From Methylobacterium aerolatum (lineage in GTDB: Bacteria > Pseudomonadota > Alphaproteobacteria > Rhizobiales > Beijerinckiaceae): a DNA stretch of 64,000 bases. Shown in pieces: positions 50,953 to 59,674 of this stretch. Below the pieces are notes generated by a model that saw only the letters and a list, made by a program, of their open reading frames with translations, was not told where the DNA came from and did no database searches. Each line of letters begins with the position of its first letter. The first letter of the stretch is position 1. Both the position numbers and the translations under genes were made by a program. Where the stretch lies: assembly GCF_022179085.1 (NCBI RefSeq), contig NZ_BPQE01000011.1, positions 310,001 to 374,000 of the forward strand. The letters are read 5' to 3'.

Positions 50953-52323
50953 ATGACGAACGCGTCGCGCGCTCAGATCGATCTGGAAGCTCTTGCGCGT
51001 GATCTGCGGCACGACGGCGCCGCGCGCCAGGGTGCCAAGGGGGATCCCCTCGCGGAACTGGCCCGGATCGTGGGGCAGGACGATCCGTTCCGCGCGCTTC
51101 TCGATGCCCGCAACGAGATCGGCGCCAACTACGTCGGCGCCGCGCCCGAGCCGGAGGCCCGCTGGGACCGCCGGCCGGAGCCGAGCTTCGCCGCCGAGGA
51201 GCCGGTGCGGCCGAACCCGGCCGATGCCTTCGACCAGTACCTCGCCTCCGTCGAGCGGGACATGCATCAGGCTCCCGCCCCGGCCGGAGAGGGCGGCTTC
51301 GCCTATGCCGAGCCGGAGCAGCCCTACGACGACGCCCGGTCCCTGCGCCGGAAATCGCCGCGCAGCCGCCTCGTCTCCGTGGGTGCGGGTATCGCCGTGG
51401 TCGCCGTCGCGGTGACCGGCGCGCTGACCTACAAGGGAATGCAGGGTGGCCATTCCGGCGGCGGCGTTCCGGTCGTCCAGGCCGACGCGACGCCGATGAA
51501 GGTCGCCCCGAAGGTGGCTGACGGCGTCGAGATCCCCGACCAGAACCGCCAGATCTACGACCGCAACGCCACCGGCAAGGACAGCGGCCAGATCAAGATC
51601 GTGAACCGCGAGGAGCAGCCCCTGGACGTCGCCGAGGCGGCTCGCGCGGCCGGAGGCACACCCGCGAACCAGGGCACCACGACGCCCGGCAACAGCCCCT
51701 TCGAGGCGTTCGGCGAGCCCCGCCGCGTCCGCACCGTCGCGGTGAAGCCCGACGCGCCGCCCCCGCCGCCCGCGCCCGTCGCCGAGGCCGAGCCGTCCCC
51801 GTCGCCGGTGCCGACCATGGTGCTGCCGTCCGCCGACGCGGCCCCGCCCCCCGCCCGGCCCGCGAAGCCGGTCCGCTCGGCCGACGCCCTGGCGACCCCG
51901 GTCATGCCCGCGACCGAAACCCCGGCGGAGGCTCCCGCCAAGCCCAAGGCTGCCCCTGCGCCGGCCCCGGTGGCCGTGAAAAAGGCGCCGCAGCGCGTCG
52001 CGTCCCTCGGCAACGATCCGGTCCAGGCGAGCCCGGAGACGACCCAAGCCACTTCGGCGGCCATCGACACCACCTCGCCGGTGAGCGGCTACTCGGTCCA
52101 GCTCGGCGTGCGCAACTCGGCGGGTGACGCCCGCGCCGCCCTGCATCAGATGCAGGCCAAGTACAGCCGCCTCGCCGGCAAGCCGGAGCTGATCCGTCAG
52201 GCCGAGGTGAACGGCAAGACCATCTTCCGCGTCCGCGTCGGGCCATTGGCGAAGGAGGAGGCGTCGAGCCTCTGCAGCGCCCTCCAGGGCGAAGGCGGCC
52301 AGTGCTTCGTCGCCAAGAACTGA
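50953..52323 (+). CDS. SPOR-domain cell envelope protein
   Basis: A 456-aa bitopic inner-membrane protein. The cytoplasmic N-terminus is about 135 residues, followed by one TM helix (around LVSVGAGIAVVAVAVTGALT) and a long Pro/Ala/Lys-rich periplasmic linker. The C-terminal SPOR domain of about 75 residues (SGYSVQLGVRNSAGDARAAL, KTIFRVRVGPLAKEEASSLC) binds denuded glycan strands at the division site. GAGGAAG 6-12 nt before ATG 50953 fixes the start; ATG 50935 would add six residues. It lies between argS and nagZ, the conserved place for this gene. Confidence 0.87.
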   Translation: MTNASRAQIDLEALARDLRHDGAARQGAKGDPLAELARIVGQDDPFRALLDARNEIGANYVGAAPEPEARWDRRPEPSFAAEEPVRPNPADAFDQYLASVERDMHQAPAPAGEGGFAYAEPEQPYDDARSLRRKSPRSRLVSVGAGIAVVAVAVTGALTYKGMQGGHSGGGVPVVQADATPMKVAPKVADGVEIPDQNRQIYDRNATGKDSGQIKIVNREEQPLDVAEAARAAGGTPANQGTTTPGNSPFEAFGEPRRVRTVAVKPDAPPPPPAPVAEAEPSPSPVPTMVLPSADAAPPPARPAKPVRSADALATPVMPATETPAEAPAKPKAAPAPAPVAVKKAPQRVASLGNDPVQASPETTQATSAAIDTTSPVSGYSVQLGVRNSAGDARAALHQMQAKYSRLAGKPELIRQAEVNGKTIFRVRVGPLAKEEASSLCSALQGEGGQCFVAKN

Positions 52324-52517
52324 CGAACCCTCTGTCCTGAGAAATGGCGAGCGGCCGACGAGGACCGCCGCCGCTCCGCCGCCCGGATCCTGAGTCCGGG
52401 TGGCCACAGGTCCCGCCCGGCGTGCTCCGTCCGGCGTCGCGGGGCGGCTTGCGCCTTGATGGCGGCCTGCCGACGCCCGAAACTCTCCCCATGCGATTCG
52501 CCCCGGAAGCCTGAGCG

Positions 52518-53525
52518 ATGACGATCCGCGCCCTGATTCTCGGCTGCGCCGGGACCAGCCTCTCGTCAGGGGAGGCGGCGTTCTTCCGCGCCGCACAGCC
52601 CTGGGGCTTCATCCTGTTCAAGCGCAACATCGGCACGCCCGACGAGGTCCGCGCCCTGACGGCGGCGCTGCGGGACTGCGTCGGCCGCGCCGACGCGCCG
52701 ATCCTCATCGATCAGGAGGGCGGCCGGGTGCAGCGCATGGGGCCGCCCCATTGGCCGTCCTATCCGGCCGGCGGGCGGTTCGGTCGCCTCAACGGCGCGG
52801 CGGCCTCCATCGCCCGCCTCGGGGCGCGGCTGATCGCCCACGACCTCGCGGAGGTCGGCATCAACGTCGACTGCGCCCCGGTCCTCGACGTGCCGTCGCC
52901 GGGCTCGCACGACATCATCGGCGACCGGGCCTACGGCACGAGCCCCGAGGCGGTGGTCGAAATCGGCCGGGCGGTGGCCGAGGGCCTGATGGCGGGCGGC
53001 GTCCTGCCGGTGGTGAAGCACATGCCCGGCCACGGCCGCGCCGCCTGCGACAGCCACAAGGCGCTGCCCCGGGTGGAGGCGGACCTCGCTTCGCTCCGCG
53101 CGCGCGACTTCGCGCCCTTCCGCGCGTTGGCCGACCTGCCGATGGCGATGAGCGCCCACGTCGTCTTCACCGCCATCGACCCCGAGCGGCCCGCGACACA
53201 ATCGCCCGCCGTCATCGCCGGGGTGATCCGCGGCGAGATCGGGTTCGACGGCCTGCTGATGACCGACGACCTGTCGATGCACGCCCTCGACGGCCCCTTC
53301 CGCAGCCGGGCCGAGGCCGCCTTCGCGGCGGGGATCGACATCGCCCTCCACTGCAATGGCGAGCGGGCCGAGATGGAAGGCGTCTGCGAGGGCACGCCCC
53401 TGCTGACCGGCGCGGCGGCCCGCCGCGCGGCGGCTGCGCTCTCGCATCTCGCGCGGGGCGACGACGCCCTCGATATTCCCGAGGCGCGCGCCCGCTTCGC
53501 CGCCGCCCTGGCCCAGGCGGCCTGA
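52518..53525 (+). CDS. nagZ: beta-N-acetylhexosaminidase (peptidoglycan recycling)
   Basis: Cytoplasmic family 3 glycosidase of 335 aa. It removes GlcNAc from GlcNAc-anhydroMurNAc (peptides) during cell-wall recycling and so affects AmpC beta-lactamase induction. The hallmark VVKHMPGHGRAACDSHKALP carries the catalytic His/Asp loop; LIDQEGGRVQRMGPPHWPSY, the general nucleophile region MTDDLSMHAL and GTSPEAVVEIGRAVAEGLMA (in part) are also standard. The length is normal. With anmK further along it gives two steps of the recycling pathway in this window. Confidence 0.93.
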   Translation: MTIRALILGCAGTSLSSGEAAFFRAAQPWGFILFKRNIGTPDEVRALTAALRDCVGRADAPILIDQEGGRVQRMGPPHWPSYPAGGRFGRLNGAAASIARLGARLIAHDLAEVGINVDCAPVLDVPSPGSHDIIGDRAYGTSPEAVVEIGRAVAEGLMAGGVLPVVKHMPGHGRAACDSHKALPRVEADLASLRARDFAPFRALADLPMAMSAHVVFTAIDPERPATQSPAVIAGVIRGEIGFDGLLMTDDLSMHALDGPFRSRAEAAFAAGIDIALHCNGERAEMEGVCEGTPLLTGAAARRAAAALSHLARGDDALDIPEARARFAAALAQAA

Positions 53526-53678
53526 CACTTCCCCAACCTCTCACCCTCCGGGCCGGGATGACGCGGCGCTTCCGCTTGTGTTCGGGAGGCGCGCTCCCTA
53601 GGTTCGCGGTGAATTCCTCAAGGGACGGAGCGCTCTCGGGCCGTGGCCTTCGGGCCGGGCGGAGCGCAGGAGGTCGTC

Positions 53679-53954
53679 ATGGGTAGCATGAGCATTTGGC
53701 ACTGGGTCGTCGTCGCGGTCATCGTGATGCTGCTGTTCGGGCGCGGTAAGGTGTCCGATCTGATGGGCGACGTGGCCAAGGGCATCAAAGCCTTTAAGAA
53801 GGGCATGGCCGAGGACGAGACGCCGACGGCCGCCCAGCCGGTCGTGCCGCCCGCCCAGCAGCCGGTGCGGACCATTCCCCACGCGGCCGAGACCAGCCCC
53901 GGCACCGCCGTGCCGGCGAGCCATCTGCCGGGCGGCCAGAACAAGACGCTCTGA
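53679..53954 (+). CDS. tatA: twin-arginine translocase subunit TatA
   Basis: A 91-aa TatA with the N-terminal membrane helix [20 protein letters not shown], the FGRGK hinge and the amphipathic helix [20 protein letters not shown]. The Pro/Ala-rich tail is unstructured. AGGAGG 6 nt before ATG 53679 supports the start. The gene begins 153 bp after nagZ; scpA and scpB, usually in between in alphaproteobacteria, are absent. It forms the pore of the Tat exporter together with the two following genes. Confidence 0.93.
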   Translation: MGSMSIWHWVVVAVIVMLLFGRGKVSDLMGDVAKGIKAFKKGMAEDETPTAAQPVVPPAQQPVRTIPHAAETSPGTAVPASHLPGGQNKTL

Positions 53955-54049
53955 GCCTTTCCCGGGCAGCCAGGGGGCGCGCCCTCGTGTAGAGGCGGTG
54001 AGAGTCCGGCCCTCGTGGCCACCTCCACCGTGGCAGGACCGTCGACGAC

Positions 54050-54655
54050 ATGCTGGACATGAGCTGGGGCGAGGTGATGCTGATCGGCGGTGTCGCCCTC
54101 ATCGTCATCGGGCCGAAAGACCTGCCGAAGGCGCTGCGCACGGTCGGGCAGGTCACCACCAAGCTGCGCCGGATGGCCGGCGAGTTCCAGATGCAGTTCA
54201 ACGAGGCCATCCGCGAGGCGGAACTCGACGAGGTGCGCAAGGAGGTCGACGGCATCCGCGACACGATGCGCGGCACCTCGACCTTCAATCCCGTTCAGAC
54301 CATCCGCGACGAGTTGCGCGGGGCCGTCGAGGGCCGCTCCACCCCGGCAGCCGCGAGCCCCGCGTCCCCAGCCGCCGAAACCTACGGGCCGCCCAAGCCG
54401 CCACCCGCGGCGCCGTCCTGGCCCGAGGCCGACGCCGCCGCCGCTCCGGCGGGTGCATCCCCTGCGGCCGAGCCCGCCGTCTCCAAGCCCGCCGCATCCA
54501 AGCCACGCAGCCTCGCCGATGCCACCGCCCGCCTGAAGGCCGAACGGCAGGCTGGGCGTGAGGCGCCGCTGCCGGTGCCGGGCTCGGTGGACGACCCCTA
54601 CGGAACGCCCGCCGCCGACACGGCGCCGAGCCGGAACGGAACCGCCGCACAATGA
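54050..54655 (+). CDS. tatB: Sec-independent protein translocase subunit TatB
   Basis: A 201-aa TatB. The N-terminus [20 protein letters not shown] and [20 protein letters not shown] distinguishes TatB (conserved Glu8) from TatA. The amphipathic helix continues as [20 protein letters not shown]. The long Pro/Ala/Lys-rich C-terminus (about residues 95-201) is of low complexity. It binds twin-arginine signal peptides with TatC. The stop overlaps tatC by 4 nt (ATGA). Confidence 0.92.
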   Translation: MLDMSWGEVMLIGGVALIVIGPKDLPKALRTVGQVTTKLRRMAGEFQMQFNEAIREAELDEVRKEVDGIRDTMRGTSTFNPVQTIRDELRGAVEGRSTPAAASPASPAAETYGPPKPPPAAPSWPEADAAAAPAGASPAAEPAVSKPAASKPRSLADATARLKAERQAGREAPLPVPGSVDDPYGTPAADTAPSRNGTAAQ

Positions 54656-55452
54656 TCACCGAGGCCGACGAGGCCGAGATCGAGGCGTCGCGGGCGCCGC
54701 TTCTCGAGCACCTGATCGAACTGCGCTCGCGGCTGATCAAATCTCTGATCGCCTTCGTGGTGATGTTCTTCGCCTGCTTCTTCTTCGCGCGCGATATCTA
54801 CAACATCCTAGTTTACCCCTACGTCTCCGTGGTGGGCGCCCAGAACGCGGAACTGATCGCGACGCACTTTCTTGAGCAGGTCTTCACCAACATCAAGCTC
54901 AGCGTGTTCGGCGCGGCCTTCCTCGCCTTCCCGGTGATCGCCACGCAGATCTACGCCTTCGTGGCGCCGGGCCTCTACCGCAACGAGCGCAAGGCCTTCC
55001 TGCCGTACCTCGTCGCCACGCCGATCTTCTTCCTGCTCGGTGCGCTGGTGGTGTTCTTCCTGGCGATGCCGCTGCTCATCAAGTTCTCGGTGTCGCTGCA
55101 GCAGGTCGGCGTCGCCGGCGAGCCGACGATCAAGCTCCTGCCGAAGGTGGACGAGTATCTCTCGCTCATCATGACGCTGATCTTCGCCTTCGGCCTCGCC
55201 TTCCAGTTGCCGGTGATCCTCACCTTGCTCGGTCAGGTCGGCATCATCGACAGCAAGTTCCTGCGCGAGAAGCGGCGCTACGCCATCGTCCTCGTCTTCG
55301 TCGCCGCCGCGATCCTGACGCCGCCGGATGTGATCTCGCAGCTGTCCTTGGCCGTGCCGATGCTGCTCCTCTACGAGGCCTCGATTTTCTCGGTCTCGCG
55401 TGTGGAGGCACGGCGCAAGGCGCAGCGGATCGCCGACGGGCTCGATCCCTAA
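54652..55452 (+). CDS. tatC: Sec-independent protein translocase subunit TatC
   Basis: A 266-aa inner-membrane receptor for twin-arginine precursors. It has six hydrophobic helices and family motifs: [60 protein letters not shown] and the C-terminal [20 protein letters not shown]. Translational coupling to tatB is by ATGA. Likely clients in the window include the DUF1501 protein with its NRRDLL signal. serS, often next in line in alphaproteobacteria, is not present here. Confidence 0.95.
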   Translation: MITEADEAEIEASRAPLLEHLIELRSRLIKSLIAFVVMFFACFFFARDIYNILVYPYVSVVGAQNAELIATHFLEQVFTNIKLSVFGAAFLAFPVIATQIYAFVAPGLYRNERKAFLPYLVATPIFFLLGALVVFFLAMPLLIKFSVSLQQVGVAGEPTIKLLPKVDEYLSLIMTLIFAFGLAFQLPVILTLLGQVGIIDSKFLREKRRYAIVLVFVAAAILTPPDVISQLSLAVPMLLLYEASIFSVSRVEARRKAQRIADGLDP

Positions 55453-55521
55453 GATCGCGATCGATCTATCCGCCGATACCCTTCCTGCGGTATAGCATTG
55501 GGACAGGTGTCGGCGGACTAT

Positions 55522-55546
55522 GTGCCACCTATTTTAGTAGTGGCAC
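55522..55546. repeat. short inverted repeat between tatC and a glycosyltransferase gene
   Basis: GTGCCAC (55522-55528) and GTGGCAC (55540-55546) flank an AT-rich 11-nt centre. The patch is much more AT-rich than its surroundings. It could be an operator for the downstream gene (ATG 55608) or a weak transcript-end hairpin for tatABC; there is no T-run. Confidence 0.4.
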
Positions 55547-55607
55547 CGATTAGTCCAGAACTCCACCGGCAGTTGTATCAGTCGAAGCTGTCTGCCGGGT
55601 TGGGACG

Positions 55608-56342
55608 ATGCTGGAAATGCCATATCTACCGCGCTCGATCTGCATCGCGACGCCAGCCTATGGCGACGAGGTCAAGACCGGATACGTGGACAGCCTCCTG
55701 CGCTCCTGCCTCGCCCTGCAACAGCGGCGAGTGGAGATGCATTTTGTCACGACCTCGTCGTCCCTGATCGCGCAGGCCCGCAACCTCGCCGTCGATTACT
55801 TCCTGAAGCGGACGAATGCGACGCACCTGCTCTTCATCGACGCCGACATGCGCTGGCGCGTCGAGGATCTGATGCGGATGCTCGGGCATGGCGAGCGCGA
55901 CGTGCTGAGCGCGGTCGCCCCGCGGAAGATCTACGATTGGCACCGGATCGCCGAGGTCGCCCGCGCCCAGCCCGACCTCGATCCCGCCCTCCTGCCGGTC
56001 CACGGAGTGCAGCAGATCCTGCCGGACCTCGCCGTCGCGGACGAGGTGATGGTGGGCGACCACGCGCTCACCGGCCTCATCCTGATCCGCCGGGAGGTGT
56101 TCGAGGATCTGGCCCGCGCCCATCCGGACTGGCTGATCACGCCGCCGAACCCGCTCGCGGGCCTCACAACGTTCTTCTCCGGCGGCCGCACCGCACACGC
56201 CTTCCGCGGCGAGGACCTCGCCTTCGGCGACGACATCCGGGCGCTGGGCAAGGTGATCCATCTCTGCCCCTGGTTCCGCATGGGGCACATCGGAACGCAT
56301 GAATACGTCGGCGACCCGCTGGTCACGCACCGGCGGGGGTGA
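55608..56342 (+). CDS. glycosyltransferase-like protein (GT-A fold)
   Basis: A 244-aa protein with GT-A features: PRSICIATPAYGDEVKTGYV at the start, the LIAQARNLAVDYFL helix, the DxD-type metal motif in HLLFIDADMRW, and a C-terminal half with GEDLAFGDDIRALGK that resembles the acceptor-site ED motif of family-2-like enzymes. There is no membrane segment. The sugar donor and acceptor are unknown, and no polysaccharide cluster is near. ATG 55608 has GGGA close upstream; in-frame ATG 55617 is possible. A palindromic repeat follows its stop. Confidence 0.72.
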   Translation: MLEMPYLPRSICIATPAYGDEVKTGYVDSLLRSCLALQQRRVEMHFVTTSSSLIAQARNLAVDYFLKRTNATHLLFIDADMRWRVEDLMRMLGHGERDVLSAVAPRKIYDWHRIAEVARAQPDLDPALLPVHGVQQILPDLAVADEVMVGDHALTGLILIRREVFEDLARAHPDWLITPPNPLAGLTTFFSGGRTAHAFRGEDLAFGDDIRALGKVIHLCPWFRMGHIGTHEYVGDPLVTHRRG

Positions 56343-56359
56343 GGCGAGCCCCGCCGCTC

Positions 56360-56453
56360 CGTCTTTGCGAGTAACGCTGAGCAATCCAGGGAGGCGCCGC
56401 GTTCGGGAACGGCCCGTTGCCCTGGATTGCTTCGGCTCACGCTCGCAACGACG
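56360..56453. repeat. palindromic intergenic repeat, copy C
   Basis: Left arm CGTCTTTGCGAGTAACGCTG (from 56360) and right arm ending CTCACGCTCGCAACGACG (56453), with CCCTGGATTGCTTCGG before the right arm. The arms are imperfect. It lies between convergent 3' ends (glycosyltransferase and tyrS). A further right-arm fragment, CCCTGGATCGCGCCCGCAAC, is at 56497-56516. Confidence 0.82.
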
Positions 56454-56528
56454 AGGAGCGCGATGTCCCTGCCGGTGAACTCCGAAACCGGCGCTACCCT
56501 GGATCGCGCCCGCAACGACGCGGGTGCG

Positions 56529-57797
56529 TCACTCCGCCCGCAGCAGGACGTGCTTCTTCTTGCCGAAGGACAGCTTGATCACCCCGTCGGCCGTCATGTC
56601 GGAGGGGCGCAGGGTCGCCTTCTCGTCCGTGACCTGCACATCGTTCACCCGCAGGCCGCCGCCCTTGATCTGCCGCCTGGCCTCGCTGGTCGAGGGGACG
56701 AGCTTGGCATGGTCCGGCCCGAAGGCGGTGAGGACCCCGAGCCCTGCTTCGAGCAGGCTCGCCGGGACGGTGATGGTCGGCAGGTCGGCGGCCAGAGAGC
56801 CCTCCACGAAGGTCTTGCGCGCCGTCTCGGCGGCGGCGTCGCCCGCCTCGCGGCCGTGCATCAGCGCCGTCGCCTCGGTGGCGAGCACCTTCTTGGCCTC
56901 GTTGATCTCGGCGCCGCCGAGGGCCGCGAGCCGGGCGATCTCGTCCATCGGCAGCAGGGTGAACAGCTTCAGGAAGCGGGCGACGTCCGCATCCTCCGTG
57001 TTTCGCCAGAACTGCCAGTAATCGTAAGGAGACAGCATCTCCGGGTTCAGCCACACGGCCCCGGCCGCGGTCTTGCCCATCTTCGCGCCCGATGAGGTCG
57101 TGAGCAGGGGACAGGTCAGGGCGTAGAGCTGCGGCGTGCCCATGCGGCGGCCGAGGTCGATGCCGTTGACGATGTTGCCCCACTGGTCCGATCCGCCCAT
57201 CTGCAGGATCGTCCCGTAGCGGCGGTTCAACTCCACGAAGTCGTAGGACTGGAGGATCATGTAGTTGAACTCCAGGAACGACAGTTCCTGGTCGCGTTCC
57301 AGGCGCAGGCGCACGCTGTCCATGGACAGCATCCGGTTCACCGAGAAGTGGCGGCCGATGTCGCGCAGCATCTCGATGTAATTGAGCTTGGTCAGCCACT
57401 CGGCATTGTCGACCATCACGGCATCGCTGCCGCCCTCGCCGAAGCGCAGGAACCGGTCGAAGGTCTTGCGGATCTCGGCCTTGTTGGCGTCGATCTGCTC
57501 GATGGTGAGGATCTTGCGGGACTCGTCCCGGCCGGACGGGTCGCCGACGCGCGTGGTCCCACCGCCCATCAGCGTGATCGGCTTGCCCCCGGTGGCCTGC
57601 AGCCAATGCAGCATCATGATCGAGAGCAGGTGGCCCACATGCAGCGAGGGCGCCGTGCAGTCGTAGCCCACATAGGTGGTCAGCCGCCCTTCCTTGGCGG
57701 CGGCGTCGATCCCGGCCATGTCGGAGGCCTGATGGATGTAGCCGCGCTCGGTGAGGATCCGCAGGAAGTCGGAGTGGGGCGTGAAGTCGGCGCTCAT
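56529..57797 (-). CDS. tyrS: tyrosine--tRNA ligase
   Basis: Class I synthetase of about 422 aa. It has [20 protein letters not shown] (HVGH), the tyrosine-binding segment [37 protein letters not shown] and the KMSKS-type loop [15 protein letters not shown]. The C-terminal S4 RNA-binding domain ([20 protein letters not shown]) completes the bacterial TyrRS. ATG 57797 ([11 protein letters not shown]) is chosen; GTG 57806 would add three residues, and neither has a clear ribosome binding site. It is divergent from anmK with about 116 bp between. Confidence 0.94.
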   Translation of the reverse strand: MSADFTPHSDFLRILTERGYIHQASDMAGIDAAAKEGRLTTYVGYDCTAPSLHVGHLLSIMMLHWLQATGGKPITLMGGGTTRVGDPSGRDESRKILTIEQIDANKAEIRKTFDRFLRFGEGGSDAVMVDNAEWLTKLNYIEMLRDIGRHFSVNRMLSMDSVRLRLERDQELSFLEFNYMILQSYDFVELNRRYGTILQMGGSDQWGNIVNGIDLGRRMGTPQLYALTCPLLTTSSGAKMGKTAAGAVWLNPEMLSPYDYWQFWRNTEDADVARFLKLFTLLPMDEIARLAALGGAEINEAKKVLATEATALMHGREAGDAAAETARKTFVEGSLAADLPTITVPASLLEAGLGVLTAFGPDHAKLVPSTSEARRQIKGGGLRVNDVQVTDEKATLRPSDMTADGVIKLSFGKKKHVLLRAE

Positions 57798-57913
57798 GGA
57801 TGTCACGGGGTCCGGGGCGGGCGACAGGGTGCGGCCCGCGTGCTAGCTCCCCCCGGAGAGGGGATCGGCCCGGCTCTTAGCAGGCCGGTTCGAGAAACAC
57901 ACGGGGGCTTTCC

Positions 57914-59053
57914 ATGGCGATGTCGCGGGCGATCGGCCTGATGAGCGGCACCTCCCTCGACGGGGTCGATGTCGCGCTGATCGAGACCGACGGCGAGACC
58001 GTGCATGTCGTCAAGAGCCACAACAACTTCCTCGAACCGCTCGGCCCCACCGGCTATCGCGGCTATTCGGACGAGGAGAAGCTCCTCCTGCGCGTGGCCA
58101 CCAAGGATGCGGAGGCCATCGTCCAGCCCGGCGACCGCCCCGGCCGCCTGCCCGAGGCGGAGGTGTTCGTCACCGAGGCCCATGCCGAGGCAGTGGAGCG
58201 CTTCCTCGCCGAGAATGGTCTCGAGGCGGGCGACATCGACGTCATCGGCTTCCACGGCCAGACGGTGATCCACCGGCCGGACCACCGCATCTCCGTGCAG
58301 ATCGGTGACGGGCAGGCCCTCGCCAACCGGCTCGGGATCCCGGTGGTGTCCGACCTCCGCCGGGCCGATGTGGAGGCGGGCGGGCAGGGGGCTCCCCTGG
58401 TGCCGGTGTTCCACAAGGCGCTGGCCGAGGCGTCCGGCTTCACCGGGCCCGTGGGCATCCTCAACATCGGCGGCGTCGCCAACGCGACGCTGATCGATTC
58501 GAAGGGCGGCGTCATCGCCTTCGACACCGGGCCGGGCAATGCCCTGATCGACGAGTGGATGCAGGAGCGCGAGGGCAAGAACCTCGACGATGGCGGCCGC
58601 ACTGCCGCGCGCGGTCGCCCCGACGAGCCGCTGCTCGCGTGGCTGCTGACGCACCCGTTCTTCTTTCGCAAGCCGCCGAAATCGCTCGACCGGAACTGGT
58701 TCTCGCACAAGCTGGCGGGCCAGCTCTCCACCGAGGACGGCGCGGCCACGCTCACGGCCTTCACCGCCCGCGCGGTGGCCCGCGCCCTCGACCACGCCCC
58801 GGAAATCCCGACCCGCTGGATCGTGGCGGGCGGCGGCGCCCGCAATGGAGAACTGGTGCGCCTGTTGAACTACCACCTGCGCTCCGAGATCACGACGGCC
58901 GACGCCATCGGCTGGTCCTCGGCCTATCTGGAGGCGCAGGCCTTCGCCTTCCTCGCCGTGCGCTCGCTCAAGAACCTTCCGATCACTTTCCCCTCCACCA
59001 CGGGCGTCAGGGAGCCGATCGGCGGCGGCAGCCTCGCCCGGCCGGAGGCGTGA
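57914..59053 (+). CDS. anmK: anhydro-N-acetylmuramic acid kinase
   Basis: Cytoplasmic recycling enzyme of 379 aa that opens and phosphorylates 1,6-anhydro-MurNAc to MurNAc-6-phosphate. The family opening AIGLMSGTSLDGVDVALIET is exact. GFHGQTVIHRPDHRISVQIG, SDLRRADVEAGGQGAPLVPV, ILNIGGVANATLI and IVAGGGARNGELVR (ATP site) follow. The length is standard. Together with nagZ it places murein recycling in this window. The downstream McrB-N-like gene starts in its stop codon (GTGA), so the two are translated together. Confidence 0.94.
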   Translation: MAMSRAIGLMSGTSLDGVDVALIETDGETVHVVKSHNNFLEPLGPTGYRGYSDEEKLLLRVATKDAEAIVQPGDRPGRLPEAEVFVTEAHAEAVERFLAENGLEAGDIDVIGFHGQTVIHRPDHRISVQIGDGQALANRLGIPVVSDLRRADVEAGGQGAPLVPVFHKALAEASGFTGPVGILNIGGVANATLIDSKGGVIAFDTGPGNALIDEWMQEREGKNLDDGGRTAARGRPDEPLLAWLLTHPFFFRKPPKSLDRNWFSHKLAGQLSTEDGAATLTAFTARAVARALDHAPEIPTRWIVAGGGARNGELVRLLNYHLRSEITTADAIGWSSAYLEAQAFAFLAVRSLKNLPITFPSTTGVREPIGGGSLARPEA

Positions 59054-59643
59054 GCCTCGGCTACGCCCTCAGACGGATCATCGAGGAATATCCCCTCGCG
59101 CGCCTCGATCCGCCGCGTGGGCATCCCCTGGGCACGGTGATCCGAAAGGGAGCGCCGGACGAGGTGCGGCAGGCGCTCGCCGCCCTCGACGGGCCGTTCC
59201 TCGTGAAAGGCAGTCCGGGGCGCGGCGCCCACTGGGCGGCCATCCCCTGGATCGCGATCTTCGATCCGGCCGTCACCACCAGCGCCACGCGGGGCTACTA
59301 CCTCGTCTATCTCTTCCCCACGCACCGGGAGGCGGTGCATCTGTCTCTCGCGCAGGGCACGGTGGCAGCCTACCGCGAGCACGGCCCGCGCGCCCTAAAT
59401 CATCTGCGCGCGAGCGGGGACCGCCTGCGGGAGCGCATAGGAGATTTCGCGGACCGCCTGCCCCTCACGTCCCTCGACCTCGGGACGACGGGCGACCTGC
59501 CGGAGGGCTACGAGGTCGCCCACATCCTGGGGCTGCGCTACGGCCTCGCCGATCTCGGCGATGAGGGGCGCCTCCGACGCGACCTGGCGTTGGGAATCGA
59601 CGCTTACCGCGCGTTGAAGGCGCGGGGTGGGCTGGAGTTCTGA
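59050..59643 (+). CDS. stand-alone McrB N-terminal-like domain protein (DUF3578)
   Basis: A 197-aa protein that seems to consist of one DUF3578/MrcB-N-type domain. The diagnostic stretch is at about residues 53-103: KGSPGRGAHWAAIPWIAIFD, then TTSATRGYYLVYLFP and AVHLSLAQGT. The C-terminus YEVAHILGLRYGLADL, followed by RRDLALGIDAYRAL, is also usual for it. In McrB this domain reads modified cytosine in DNA and is fused to a GTPase; here there is no AAA+ GTPase, no McrC and no nuclease. GTG 59050 overlaps the anmK stop. It may be a DNA-base reader of its own, or something else. The function is not established. Confidence 0.78.
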   Translation: MSLGYALRRIIEEYPLARLDPPRGHPLGTVIRKGAPDEVRQALAALDGPFLVKGSPGRGAHWAAIPWIAIFDPAVTTSATRGYYLVYLFPTHREAVHLSLAQGTVAAYREHGPRALNHLRASGDRLRERIGDFADRLPLTSLDLGTTGDLPEGYEVAHILGLRYGLADLGDEGRLRRDLALGIDAYRALKARGGLEF

Positions 59644-59674
59644 GAGGTCGGCGCGATGACGGCGGCAGGCGCCG

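Noticed and set aside
55498-55767. 89-codon frame upstream of and overlapping the glycosyltransferase
   Set aside because: It runs out of frame through the start of the glycosyltransferase and lacks homology.
59050-59643. Part of a complete McrBC restriction system
   Set aside because: No McrB GTPase, McrC or methyltransferase in the flanking genes; only the reader-like domain is present.
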